Below, piece by piece: positions 36,930 through 48,000 of a DNA stretch of 64,000 nt. The stretch lies in NCBI GenBank assembly GCA_047967505.1, contig CM106538.1; one strand, written 5' to 3'. Every line of letters begins with the position of its first letter. Position 1 is the first letter of the stretch. Under the pieces are notes generated by a model, which saw only the letters and a program-made list of their open reading frames with translations, searched no databases and was not told the origin of the DNA. The position numbers and the translations under genes were made by a program. Origin of the DNA: Dipteris shenzhenensis. Its lineage: Eukaryota > Polypodiophyta > Polypodiopsida > Gleicheniales.

Positions 36930-37560
36930 TTGTTGCGTACGCAAGAAGTTCTAAGAATCAAGTTTTTATAAATTTGAATTTTTTTTCAAATCCGATCTTT
37001 TTCTAAAAAACTTGTGTACGCAACAACTTAAAAAACCATTTTAGCATTAAATCTTTTTTTCCATAAATTTTTCTCTTTAACTCAAACTCTCACAACCCCT
37101 CCCTACCTATTGCATACGCAATAACTTCAAAACAAAATTTAACACTCAAACCCTACCTATTGCGTACGCAACAACTTCAAAACAAAATTTAATCATAAAT
37201 CTCTCAAAAAAACTCATCAACCAAAAAAAAAAATCTATTATAAATTTCTCTCTCAACCTCAAAGCCACTCAAACCTCCCTACCTATTGCGTACGCAACAA
37301 CTCCAAAACAAAATTCAATCATAAATCTCTCCAAAAAACTCCTTTTAAAAAAAAAAAAATCTATAACACATTTCTCTCTCAACCTCAAAAGCACTCAAAC
37401 CTCCCTACCTATTGCGTACGCAACAACTTCAAAACAAAATTTTACCACAAATCCTCCAAAAAACTCTTCTCACTACACGTTATTACAAATATCTCTATCA
37501 ATCTCAAAACCACTCAAATGTCCTACCTATTGCGTACGCAACAACTTCAAAACAAAATTC
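36930..37560. repeat. Tandem repeats with TTGCGTACGCAA palindromes
   Basis: Units of about 118-126 bp contain CTACCTATTGCGTACGCAACAACTTC followed by AAAACAAAATT.A.CATAAATC. The core TGC(G/A)TACGCA lies at 37111, 37161, 37287, 37413 and 37531, with variant copies at 36933 and 37016. The flank CCTATTGC is one base from the CCTGTTGC half-site of the other two arrays. Confidence 0.85.
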
Positions 37561-39189
37561 AATCATAAATCTTTTCAAAAAACTCTTCTCACTACACTTT
37601 ATTAATATAAGAAATCCATTTATAATATTTTTACCCCATAATATAATAAATTAAATTTTTATTAACTAATGTTAAAATATAATTTTACTAAAAATATATA
37701 TTATTAATCTATAAATTAATATAAATATTATATAATTATTATATAAATAAATATATAAATACATTAATTTAAGAAAAAAATTGAAAGGAGATCTTCTAGC
37801 ATATGTGCTTTATATAATACTTAGTCTTAAAACAATGAAGAATTAGTGAATATATTGCTCTTCTATACATTATTAACTTAAAAACTAATATAAATATAAA
37901 TTAATTATTATATAAATTTAAATAAATATATAAATAATTAATATTATACATTAATAACATTTAAAATTATGTAGATTATATACTAATAACCTTTCAATTT
38001 TAAAAAGTAGTCAATAAAAGAATTAAATTAATTTTAAAATTTAGAAAATATTAAAATTTACACACTTACTTTTAGCATGTATGCTTTTATTCCATATGTA
38101 TAATACTTGTTAGTTAGTCAAAAAATGAAAAATTAGATAATGTATTTGTAAGGTAGTTATTTAAAACCATAGAATCTAGAAGACTACACTATCATTGCAT
38201 CCATATCATTTTTTTACTTTAGTAACCATCAGATATCCATGATTCCATGTGTATAATACTTGTTGGTTAGTCGAAAGAATGCAAAATTAGATAATGTATT
38301 TGTAAGGTAGGTATTTAAAACCATAGAATCTAGAAGACTACAGTATCATTGCATCCATATCATTTTTTTTTACTTTAGCAAGCACCAGATATCCATGGTA
38401 TCCATGATATGGAATACATATTTCTTAGAATGTCCATGATATGGAATATATATTTCTTCGAATATTTCTTATCAAATACTTTTTCATTTCTTCTCATACA
38501 CCATGCACTTCTTCCTAATCAGTGTGCATACATCACTTCTTCGAATCGGTGTGCTTTTAGCCTATGTACTTGTTACTAATCAGTAGGATGCTTTGAGTAG
38601 GTAGGCTTGTAACTACTTAAAGTAAAGCCTTTGCAAAGGATCGTACCTTTTGATACACCATGCAGCATGAATGTAAAAAAATATGAATCGGTGTGCTTTT
38701 AGCCTATGTGCTTGTCCCTAATCAGTAGGATACTTTGATCCTACTTTGACTAGGTAGACTTATACTTACTTAAAGTAAAGCCTTTGCAATGTATCATACC
38801 TATAAACAAAACACTTTGGAAAGCATATAACATATAGTCTATATATATCTAAACTAAATACTTTAGAATGCATATTTTATATAGTCTATATATCTTAAAT
38901 CTTACACCCTAAATCTTAAATCCTAAAGTTTCCTAAATCTTAGGTTATATAATCTAAGCTCTTAAACTTATATAATAGTTATAATTCCTAAACCTTAAAT
39001 CCTAATCCCTATAACTTAAATTCTAAAACCTAATTCTCAATTCTAAACCCTAGATTCTACACTCTAAGCTCATGATCTTATATACTAAACCTTAAAACCT
39101 AAATCCTAAACCCTAAAACAATAATCATAAACCCTAAAAGCTAAACCCTAAACCCTATATTTTTAACCCTAAATCCTAAACCCTAAACC
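37561..39189. repeat. AT-rich intron DNA with two duplications and degenerate CCCTAAA repeats
   Basis: A 153-bp duplication (TAATACTTGT at 38101 and 38254) and a 142-bp duplication (GTGCTTTTAGCCTATGT at 38551 and 38693) lie in AT-rich sequence. From about 38890 the DNA becomes imperfect CCTAAA/CCCTAAA repeats. No coding potential. Confidence 0.75.
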
Positions 39190-40483
39190 CTAAAAATATA
39201 ATCATAAACACTAAACCCTAAACACTAAATCTTAAATCCTAAGCCCTAAATCCTTAACCCTAAATACTAAACCCTAAACCCTAACCCTAAAATACAATCA
39301 AAATTTTATGATTTTTCTCGATTTGTGCAACATGTTAGATATACCCCAACCTGTTGCTTAAGCAACAGGTTGGGGGTATATCCGACCTGTTGCACAAATC
39401 GAAAATTTTCTCGATTTATGCAACAGGTCGGATATACCCCCCAACCTATTGCTCAAGCAACAGGTTGGGGGATATACCCGCAACCTGTTGCTCAAGCAAC
39501 AGGTTGGGGGGTATATCCAACATGTTGCACAAATCCAAAAAATTCTTGATTTGTGCAACAGGTCGGATATACCCCCCAACCTGTTGCTCAAGCAACAGGT
39601 TGGGGAGTAACTCCAACATGTTGCACAAATCGAGAATTTTCTTGATTTGTGCAACAGGTTGGGGGTATATCCAACCTGTTGCACAAATCAAGAAAATTCT
39701 CGATTTGTGCAACATGTTGGAGTATATCCAACTTGATTCATGCAACAGGTTGGATATACCCCAACCTGTTGCTCAAGCAACAGGTTGGGGGGTATATCCA
39801 ACCTGTTGCACAAATCGAGAAAATTCTCGATTTGTGCAACAGGTAGGATATACCCCCCAACCTTGAGCAACAAGGTTGGGGGTATATCCAACCTGTTGCA
39901 CAAATCGAGAAAATTCTCGATTTGTGCAACAGGTTGGATATACCCCCCAACCTGTTGCTTAAGCAACAGGTTGCGGGTATATCCCCCAACCTGTTGCTTG
40001 AGCAACAGGTTGGGGGGTATATCCAACCTGTTGCACAAATCGAAAAAATTCTCGATTTGTGCAACAGGTAGGATATACCCCCAACCTTGAGCAACAAGGT
40101 TGGGGGTATATCCAACCTGTTGCACAAATCGAGAAAATTCTCGATTTGTGCAACAGGTTGGATATACCCCCCAACCTGTTGCTTAAGCAACAGGTTGCGG
40201 GTATATCCCCCAACCTGTTGCTTGAGCAACAGGTTGGGGGGTATATCCGACCTGTTGCACAAATCGAGAAAATTCTAGATTTGTGCAACAGGTCGGATAT
40301 ACCCCCCAACGTGTTGCTTGAGTTGGGGGTATATCTAACATGTTGCACAAATCGAGAAAAATCATAAAATTTTGATTGTATTTTAGGGTTAGGGTTTAGG
40401 GTTTAGTATTTAGGGTTAAGGATTTAGGGCTTAGGATTTAAGATTTAGTGTTTAGGGTTTAGTGTTTATGATTATATTTTTAG
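39190..40483. repeat. 1.3-kb inverted repeat of telomere-like arms and nested palindromes
   Basis: The arms 39190-39351 and 40322-40483 are inverted copies with equal spacing and no indel in the outer part (position sums constant at 79673). The outer half of each arm is degenerate telomere repeat (CCCTAAA left, TTTAGGG right); even its irregular units are shared. The inside alternates two palindromes: CAACCTGTTGCTTAAGCAACAGGTTG and a longer one built from TGTTGCACAAATCGAGAA and its complement, linked by GGTATATCC. More than a dozen palindromes share CCTGTTGC/GCAACAGG. Frames here (39354-40367) are repeat translations. Confidence 0.93.
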
Positions 40484-40701
40484 TGTTTAGGATTTAGGGT
40501 TTAAGAATTAAATGTTTAAAGTTTAGGATTTACGGTGGTTAAGATGTTTTGGTATTAATTATTTAAAGTTTAGGATGTAGGGTTTAGGTTAATGCCTTCT
40601 CTCCTAGTTTTGATATAGAAGTTATTAAGTAATAATAAGCTCAATGATTATTTATTAAATGTTCATTTTGAGTTGCTAATTTACTTTTATACATAAAACA
40701 G

Positions 40702-43700
40702 GTATTCACCCTAACAGAGGGTATGGATGTGGTGTTATATGAGAAGAATGAAGTGGTGGCTTTTGGACGAATTCATAGTCTTGATCCTATGAATGTGTGT
40801 CATTTTCAACGTTGTGGTGAGAGAAGATGTGTAGTGATAATCACCAATGTTGTAAATCCTGAAGTACATTTAAAATATCCACATGGAGACTTTGAAACAT
40901 TGGGAGATATCTTACAATGTGATATATTTGATATGCAAGCACACAGAACACTCTGGGACCAAGACGAAATTGTTCCAAAGACATACTTTCAAGATATCAA
41001 GAAAACTTATATCCAGGGGGAAAAAGTACAGATGTTATCTCGCTTCGGAGAAGTTTTAGCAATTGGCAACTTTAAGGGCTATGCTCAGAGTTTTCTCTGT
41101 ATAGTGGAGATAATTAAGTTGACTAGTGCAGGTGTCATTCAAAATGCAATGGATAGTACTTCACAATTAGACGTCCATAATACTACGTCTCAACTACAAG
41201 TTCATAGTACTTGTAAATGGGGGTTAGCTTTCTTGAAATCAAGTTTGCCCAAGACAGTTTCCTTCAATGTCATGGAAGACACAATAGAATATTATCAGAA
41301 GAAAAAGACTATAACACAAATGGGATCCAAATTGATAAGAAGCTATAGTAGTAATCAAGAGTATCATAGTGGCATGCTCACAGGTATCGAGGACATTATA
41401 GTAACAGATGTTGATGCAGAAAAGGTTTCTTGTGTTGCAAGTGACTCAAATATACTCACTGGTATAGAAGACTTGTCTTGTGTTGCAAGTGACTCGAACA
41501 GGCTCACTGGTATAGAAGACTTGTCATGTGTTGCAAGTGACTCGAACAGGCTCACTGGTATAGAAGATTTATCCTGTGTTGCAAGTGACTCAAACAGGCT
41601 CACTGGTATAGAAGACTTGTCTTGTGCTGCAAGTGACTCAAACATGCTTATTGATATAAAAGACAGAAGATGTGTTGAAAATAATAAGATGGGACCACAA
41701 AGAAAAATACACGCAAAGATCAATGGGATAAGTGATGCAATAACAGGAATTGATGATATTAGTGACAATGATCATGATGTTACCACTCGAATACAAGGCA
41801 AAAGGGGCAGAGAATCTGAGAATATTGTTGCTAGCATGCCAGAGAATATAGATGGGAGAATCTTGAGTTACGAAGGAGAAACAGTTCAACCACAAAATTC
41901 AAGAGGCATTAGCAACAAATTGACATCAATGAACATGTCGACCAGATTGCCATTTCCAAGATATTATAAGGTATCAAATAATTCTCAAGCCTACACAGCA
42001 TTTGATTATAAAGATGAAGATTCAAGGGAAATGGATTCGAGGTTTGATGGTCTTACAACTAGAAAACGCAAGACACTATTTACAAAAAGAAAGTATGTGA
42101 GTGTGAAGAGGCGAAGAATCATGGCATCAATTCCAGAACCAAAGAGACATGTGATGCTATCCGAGGAGAATATGGAAAGGATGCTTATGCAAGTTTGTTG
42201 CAAGAGACTTTGCATTAGAAAAGTTGGGAAAGATGATTGTGCAGCCATACGCCTTGGTATTTGGAGTAAGACAGCGCCTAATAGACATAACTATCTTCTT
42301 CAAGAGTTTTCATGCTTTCTTCATCAAGGCACTAATCAAGATTTGAGCACAGGACACTGTAAACCTAGATTGAAACCCATGGTTAATGGGAGACCCATTT
42401 GCAATCGAGGATATCAATGGTTAACTGGACTATCACATGGCACATATTGGACCATCTAGGCAGAGGTGAAAGAAAAAGTTATTCATACAATTCATGGAAA
42501 TACGTACAAGCTTAAATGCCATGGAAGCACTATAAATGCAACCGCAACATTAAAGCAAGTTCTCGAAGACCATGCATTACCGCAGCCTCATCTTCAACAA
42601 ACAATGCTAGATGGATGTGTCGAATGCCAACAACATCTTCCTTTGGGAATGACAAAGAAGGTCGTCCTAGAGACTGTCAATAAAACTTTACAAGACAGAG
42701 ACGAGAGCATGATTTCACGATCAACCTTGTACAAAATTTGGCGTAGAGATTTTTGCCATGTCAAGACACCATCAAAGCAAAGGATGTCAAAATGTAAGAC
42801 ATGTGATGAATTAAAAAATGCCATTGAACATAGTAAATGTGAGCAGCAGCGAGGAAGATATATTAAATGGCGATCAATCCATTTACGTCATGTGTAGGAT
42901 GCTCGAAAGTTGTATGCTTCTTGGAGAGAGGAAGCTATTTCACATGTCAATAAGTCCATGTGCATCACCATTGATGGCATGGACCAGAATACAACCACTT
43001 TGCCATGATATAGACGTATCCCACCGGCATTGGAGGGCAAACGTGGACTAAAAACACACTTGTGTGGAGTATTAGTACATGGATACCGAATCTTTTGTGA
43101 TGTATGGATTGATAGTTTGCATGACCATGATAGTAACCAGGTTGTTACATCAATCATGAAAGCAATAAGAAAGGTCAGAGATGCTCGCAGATGTTTGCCT
43201 AACACATTGCGAATACAAGCTGATAATTGTTGGAGAGAGAACAAGAATAAATATATATTTGCTTTATGCTCTATGTTGGTTGGTCTGAAAATATTTGAAG
43301 AAGTGGAAGTTGGCTTTCTTCTTGTCGGCCATACACATGAAGACATAGATCAAATCTTCAGTGTTATCTCTGGTGAGTTGAAGGCAATGGATGTTTTGAC
43401 AATGGAGGATATGCTATTTCGAATTGGGAAAAAAATTGGAGGTTCTCGTAAGGAAGAATCAGAAGTGGCTATCTTAGAGAGGATGGTAGATTGGAGAGCA
43501 TTTATAGAGCCACATTTACAAACAGGAGATGATGCCCTAATAGGACACACAAATCCACACTACTTTCGGTTTTACATGCATAACAATATTCCAGTGATGC
43601 AATGGAAGCACTACTCAGTAGATGGAGATCATTTATGGAGTGAGTCATATGCTTTGTTACAACGAATAATTCCATTGGAGGAAACTAGATTTGTTCTTGC

Positions 43701-44496
43701 AAAAAACAAATCACTTGACATAGATGAAATGAAAGGCTTGAAAGCCTTCATTAAACATCTTCAAAGTATGATGCAGAAATATCCTGAGCAATCAACTAAG
43801 AATTTGGAGACAATTAAATCAACTAAAGCACTTATCCAATCTTTAGAAAGACAAGAAAACTTAATGAGCATTGAATACTCTGAATCCTTTTGGCCGGAAC
43901 AAGCTAGGTCACCAAGTTTTCCTTTGGATATAAATATGTTAGTAGATATGGAGGAAGCAGAGGAATGCCTTTTACCTCGAAAATATTGTGGCAGGAAGGG
44001 AGACAAACCCTTACCAGAGTTTATACCATGTAATGAGATTGAAGAGGGTCTATTTGTTGCAGTTTGGGCATGTGATCCGGGTTCAGAGTTGGATGACCAA
44101 GGTGGCCCAATTTGGGTTGCAAAGGTTACTAAGATAGAAAGGGATGACAAGGAAACTCCTATAACATTTACAGCTTTATGGTATGAACCAAAGCCATTAA
44201 AAAATCTCCCGAGAAGATATACAATAAAACAACTCTATGAGGGATGCTTGCAAAAGAAACGTGAATGGGTTCCAAATAATGAGGGATTAACAGAGGTGGA
44301 AGTCAGTAGCATTATTCATTGCTGGAAATCGAGGACACGAAGTTTTAAAAAGAAGCATGGATACAATGTTGAAAAATGTATCACAATCCTTGATCCAAGT
44401 CGTGTCCATATTAAACATCATTTGGCAAGACTTGACCCATCAAGCTCAAATACATTACATGAGTCTGATGACTCTGAACGAGATTCAGATGCATAA
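40702..44496 (+). pseudogene. DUF7869-type transposase-like gene, exon 2, three in-frame stops
   Basis: A single frame of about 1,265 codons. Order: N-terminal region (VVLYEKNEVVAFGRI) resembling small plant transposase-associated domains; a 16-residue repeat block; a basic stretch (KRKTLFTKRK); a CCKRLCIRKV...RHNYLLQEF domain; a CKTCDEL cysteine pair; then the RNase H-like core with IDGMDQNTTTLP (Asp at 42973), QADNCWRENKNKY (Asp at 43222) and VGHTHEDIDQIFS (43327-43359); and a C-terminal domain (IWVAKVTKI, FTALWYEPK, WVPNNE, KKHGYNVEK). The motifs match DUF7869 proteins of plants and animals. Stops: TAG at 42457, TAG at 42895, TGA at 43006. Frame and sense continue unbroken across all three. 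Presumed catalyst of the element's movement; now inactive unless the stops are bypassed. Confidence 0.85.
41455..41646 (+). repeat. In-frame 48-bp minisatellite in the transposase gene
   Basis: Four near-identical units starting CTCACTGGTATAGAAGA at 41455, 41503, 41551 and 41599 encode LTGIEDLSCVASDSNR. A diverged partial unit precedes them at 41376. The length is a multiple of three, so the frame is kept. The block lies in a low-complexity linker, not in the catalytic core. Confidence 0.9.
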
Positions 44497-44745
44497 GATA
44501 ATGTTTTGTATGCTTTTTTCCATACAAATGGTGTATCTATACACCACCAATAACGAGATTCAGATGCATAAGATAATGTTTTGTATGCTTTTTTCCATAC
44601 AAATGGTGTATCTATACACCACCAATAAGATAATTTATTGTATGGTTTGTTTTTTAAAAAAGGGTGTATCTATACACCACTTATGTATTGAATTCAACAA
44701 ACTCTTTTTTTTTTTTTTAATGGTGTATCTATACACCACTTATAT
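44481..44745 (+). repeat. 3' duplicated segment with GGTGTAT-ATACACC stems
   Basis: The end of the transposase reading frame (AGATTCAGATGCATAAG) and the following sequence are repeated at a 75-bp offset (44481 and 44556). GGTGTATCTATACACC, a 7-bp stem with a 2-base loop, occurs four times (about 44530, 44605, 44662, 44720). The last two are followed by a shared TTGAATTCAACAAACTCTTTT. Confidence 0.88.
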
Positions 44746-45062
44746 GTTGAATTCAACAAACTCTTTTCATATGGTGTCATATTTTCACTTCATAGTGTTA
44801 AAATTGAACTTGAGTTAGGAGACTACTATTATTATTATTATAGCTATTGGATGGAGGCACCATGCATGAGTTTGGGAATTATAGCTTCAGCGAGCCATTT
44901 TTTTTAAAATTAGAGGTTACCACTTGACTTTTTACTAGCTTAATAAGGCCATATTTGTATATAAGTGACCCATTAAGTGCTCAAAAAACCCAATTTTTTA
45001 GCTCACTAAGTGAAGTTGAGTGGAAAGGATATGCTCCAAAAAAAAGTCCAAACCAAGAGAGA
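44746..45062. other. Right subterminal non-coding DNA of the element
   Basis: AT-rich sequence with an ATT repeat near 44828. No gene. Confidence 0.6.
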
Positions 45063-45089
45063 AAGTCCAAAAATTTTGAATAGTGTGTT
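45063..45089 (-). repeat. Right terminal inverted repeat
   Basis: Reverse complement of 30294-30320 without mismatch. Another AGTCCAAA word lies just inside, at 45045. Confidence 0.95.
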
Positions 45090-45093
45090 ATGG
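45090..45093. other. Target-site duplication ATGG, right copy
   Basis: Second copy of the 4-bp direct repeat flanking the 14.8-kb element. Confidence 0.85.
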
Positions 45094-48000
45094 GTACTCT
45101 TCAACACTTAGCACCACTTAGATCATGCTACTATAATGTATGCTTTCAAGGTATGTAGAAGATGTGTTCTAACAAAGCACCCCTTTCATGTTGGGAACAT
45201 ATCACACTAGTTCCATCAAGTGATTGTCATGTTTATGATCCTTCAATCAAAGATGCAACATATCAAGTTCACCATGATGTGTTGTGCGATGCTCTTGAAA
45301 TTTGTGATTTTGTTGTGATCCTTCAAGCGATTGTGATGTTGGTGATCCTTCAAAGTTTAAGCAAAGATGTAGCATACAAAGTTCACCATAATACATTGAG
45401 CAATGCTCTTGATATAGGAGACAAGATTTTGTGGTAAGTGATGAGGTTCAAAATATTGATGAGCATGCTAGTTTTACTCCATCTAAAGTGCACTATTGTC
45501 AAGCATATGACAAATCATCTTTTAAAGAATGGATGGAATAATGTTATTGAACGAAATTCACACTTTGAGAAAGGGTTATACTACCAAGAATTAAGAGATT
45601 TGATGTTCAAATTGCTTGATCAAATCCTAAAGGATCTAGATACTCAAATCAATGGCATTTAATGCTACAAAGTTTCAGATGGAGGTTGTTGAAGGTGATA
45701 GTGTAGTATTCAAGATTTTTGAAATTGGACGTGAGGCTACATGGATGAGATGGTTTGTGACAAATCTTGGAGTATACAGATTTCATGCTAGATCTTAGAG
45801 TAGTCTGAGGATGATCCCATGATGATATTTTTTTATGATCAAATTTCCATTACATTGGAAAGAACCCAAGGATTCAACATCAAAACATTATGGAATTGGG
45901 ATTGTAAACTATTTCTTGGAGAACACACTAGACGTATCCTAAAACCCTTGCCTTGTGAGAACATTGAAACTTTCTTTGTATGATGTACACCATTGAGTGA
46001 TGAGGGAGTGTTGATGTTTGGTCTTTCATGTGTGTGAACCAGGCCTCAAATTTGAAGCCTTTAAGACCCTTCTGAGCCCATTTTGCCCTTCAGAGAAGGA
46101 GTGTAAAAAAATTTAGCTATCAAAAGAAGAGGGATCTTCAATTTAACACTTCATGGCAAGAAGAGTGACTAAATCATGAGATTATCAAAAGAAGGGCTAA
46201 GGGTCCAATGGTCCTTGTAATAAATCATATTATTATCCAAATTATTATCCAAGGCTGAGGGTCCAATGGACCTTCTAATAAATCTTATTATTATCCTAAT
46301 TTCTCATAACATTATCTCTTAGGACTTCCTCCTCACCTTGGATCCTCCTCCTCGCCTTGGATCCTCCTCAGCCCTGACTTCTGAGGCTCTCTTCCTCCCT
46401 CTTCTCACTTTTCTTCCTCCTCCTTCTCACTTTTGTGAGTTCTCTACTCTCGACTCTCTCCTGAGGTCCTCTCTCCTTTCAACTCTCCTTGCATGCATTT
46501 CCTTTTAGCTCTGAGTTCTCTACTCTCGACTCTCCTTGCATGTTACTTGTGCTCGTGGCTTAACTTTTGTGAGTTCTCGAATTTGTCCTAAGTGGTACGA
46601 AAAGTCATTTGACGATCCAATTCGAGGGTTCGGTGCCAATGCTTTTTCTTCAAAGAAATGTAGTTATTCGAGTTTGAAAGGCACCAAGTCACAATCAAGT
46701 CTTACAACTACAAAAGGTTTCTTCTTCAGTGCACGGCCGGGCGCATCAGAAGCAAAAAGTACCCACACTGGAGGTGCCATGACGCAAATGCAACAGAGGC
46801 CTCCGCATCTATTGTTTCTTTCGATATTGTGGGATCTGGCCCAACAATAGACAATTCCACAGCTTCATCTGGAGGGGGGGCGCCTTCAGCTCTATGCATT
46901 CTAGTTGACATCAGCCATCGCTTAACTGAAACCGGACTCGAGGTTGTAAAATCTATCGATAGAGCTGACGTCCAAAGCATTATTAGTCCCATCGAGAGCT
47001 TGTAGCTCAAACCTCAAGCTCCTAAACCACCGAAAGGGGCCCTGCTTGAGCATTTGGAAGTTGGCATAGTTAGCATTCCAACACCATATACCTCCTCATC
47101 TTTAGAAATATCTGGGACAAATTCTAACTCCCTCCCTAGCTCCTCTGCCTCCATCGTCCTCTCCAACTCCTCCCTCAGTTCCTTGCTCTTCCCTTTCCAT
47201 CCATCAATGTGAAGTCTCAAAAATCAAGATCTCAAGACTTGTGGTCCATCGAGACTTGAACTTTGAAGTGCTCCTTGGCACTTGTGGCTATAGCTACTGG
47301 CAGATGGAGGAAGTCGAGAGTCGAGATCGGTGCAGGACAACACCGCATGAAGGTGAAAACACCTTTGAATCTCTACCATCCAGCCTAATGTCTACCTATC
47401 TGAATTATGTGAGGGTTGCTCCTCTGTCCCTACTCCTATCGTTGTAGTCCATCATGTCTTTGTGGCTGGCTTATGCCTACCATCCTCTCGATAGCACGAG
47501 TAAGCCGTTGTATTTGTTTGGATTTCTTTGTTTTTGGCAGAGTCGTTGGAGGCTATGTTTGTTCAATCATTTCAATTAAGCCATTGCCTATGAGATCTGT
47601 GTCGGTTACCTGGGTCAGATGGCTGTCGAGAGCATCGTTGCTGCATTTCTTCACTTGTGTTAGGGTCGACTGCAGTCTGCTAGATGTAGTCTTGTTATTT
47701 GTTTCTAGAGTCGTTTCCTCTTGGGGCTCTATTGCAGGCTTGTCTTGTGTGATGTTGAGTGTCAGGTTGACTGTCGTGTAGTTTGGGCCTTATAAACTGC
47801 TTGAGTTGAGCTGCTGCTACTATAGGTCATTTATAATTGATGCTTGAATAGTCGTTTGGCTATCTGTTGGTGGCGAGTCTTTCTTGCACGATTGGCAAGC
47901 TTGAGCCTTGAGGCTTGAATCATATATTACAATGATTCAATCATTTCTTGCTGCTTGCAGAGAAGCGGGTGATGGATGCTGTGTGCAGGTTGAAAGACTA

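Larger units (their letters stand above)
36925..40701 (+). other. First intron of the transposase gene, carries palindrome arrays
   Basis: 3,777 bp between donor GAG|GTGAGT and acceptor ATAAAACAG|GTATTC. It contains the GCGTACGC-type repeats (36930-37545), AT-rich DNA, and the 1.3-kb telomere-flanked inverted repeat. The palindrome TTGCGTACGCAA begins within ten bases of the donor. Confidence 0.6.
30294..45089. mobile_element. 14.8-kb two-gene DNA transposon with 27-bp perfect TIRs
   Basis: The left end (30294-30320) and right end (45063-45089) are perfect inverted repeats of 27 bp, starting AACACACTATTC and ending TTTGGACTT when read inward. ATGG stands directly outside each end (30290-30293 and 45090-45093). 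Inside lie, from the left: subterminal repeats; a leftward gene (31112-34522); its GC-rich palindromic intron (34523-36642); a divergent promoter (36.65-36.91 kb); a rightward transposase gene with a 3.8-kb palindromic intron (exons 36913-36924 and 40702-44496); and subterminal repeats again. A 4-bp TSD with these ends does not fit hAT (8 bp) or CACTA (3 bp). The superfamily is not assigned. Confidence 0.93.

Noticed and set aside
39325-40367. Cys/Tyr-rich open frames on both strands
   Set aside because: They are six-frame readings of the palindrome array, with every frame giving the same repeated phrases.
39295-40380. CRISPR-like regularly spaced palindromes
   Set aside because: The repeats are nested palindromes with conserved, not unique, spacers, in eukaryotic DNA inside a predicted intron, and no cas-type genes are present.
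38880-40560. True chromosome end
   Set aside because: The CCCTAAA and TTTAGGG blocks are degenerate, short, oppositely oriented and surrounded on both sides by transposon genes. They are interstitial.
42457-43008. Programmed stop readthrough or nuclear RNA editing of the transposase
   Set aside because: Three different stop contexts with no common signal; organelle-type U-to-C editing does not act on nuclear transcripts. Decay is simpler.
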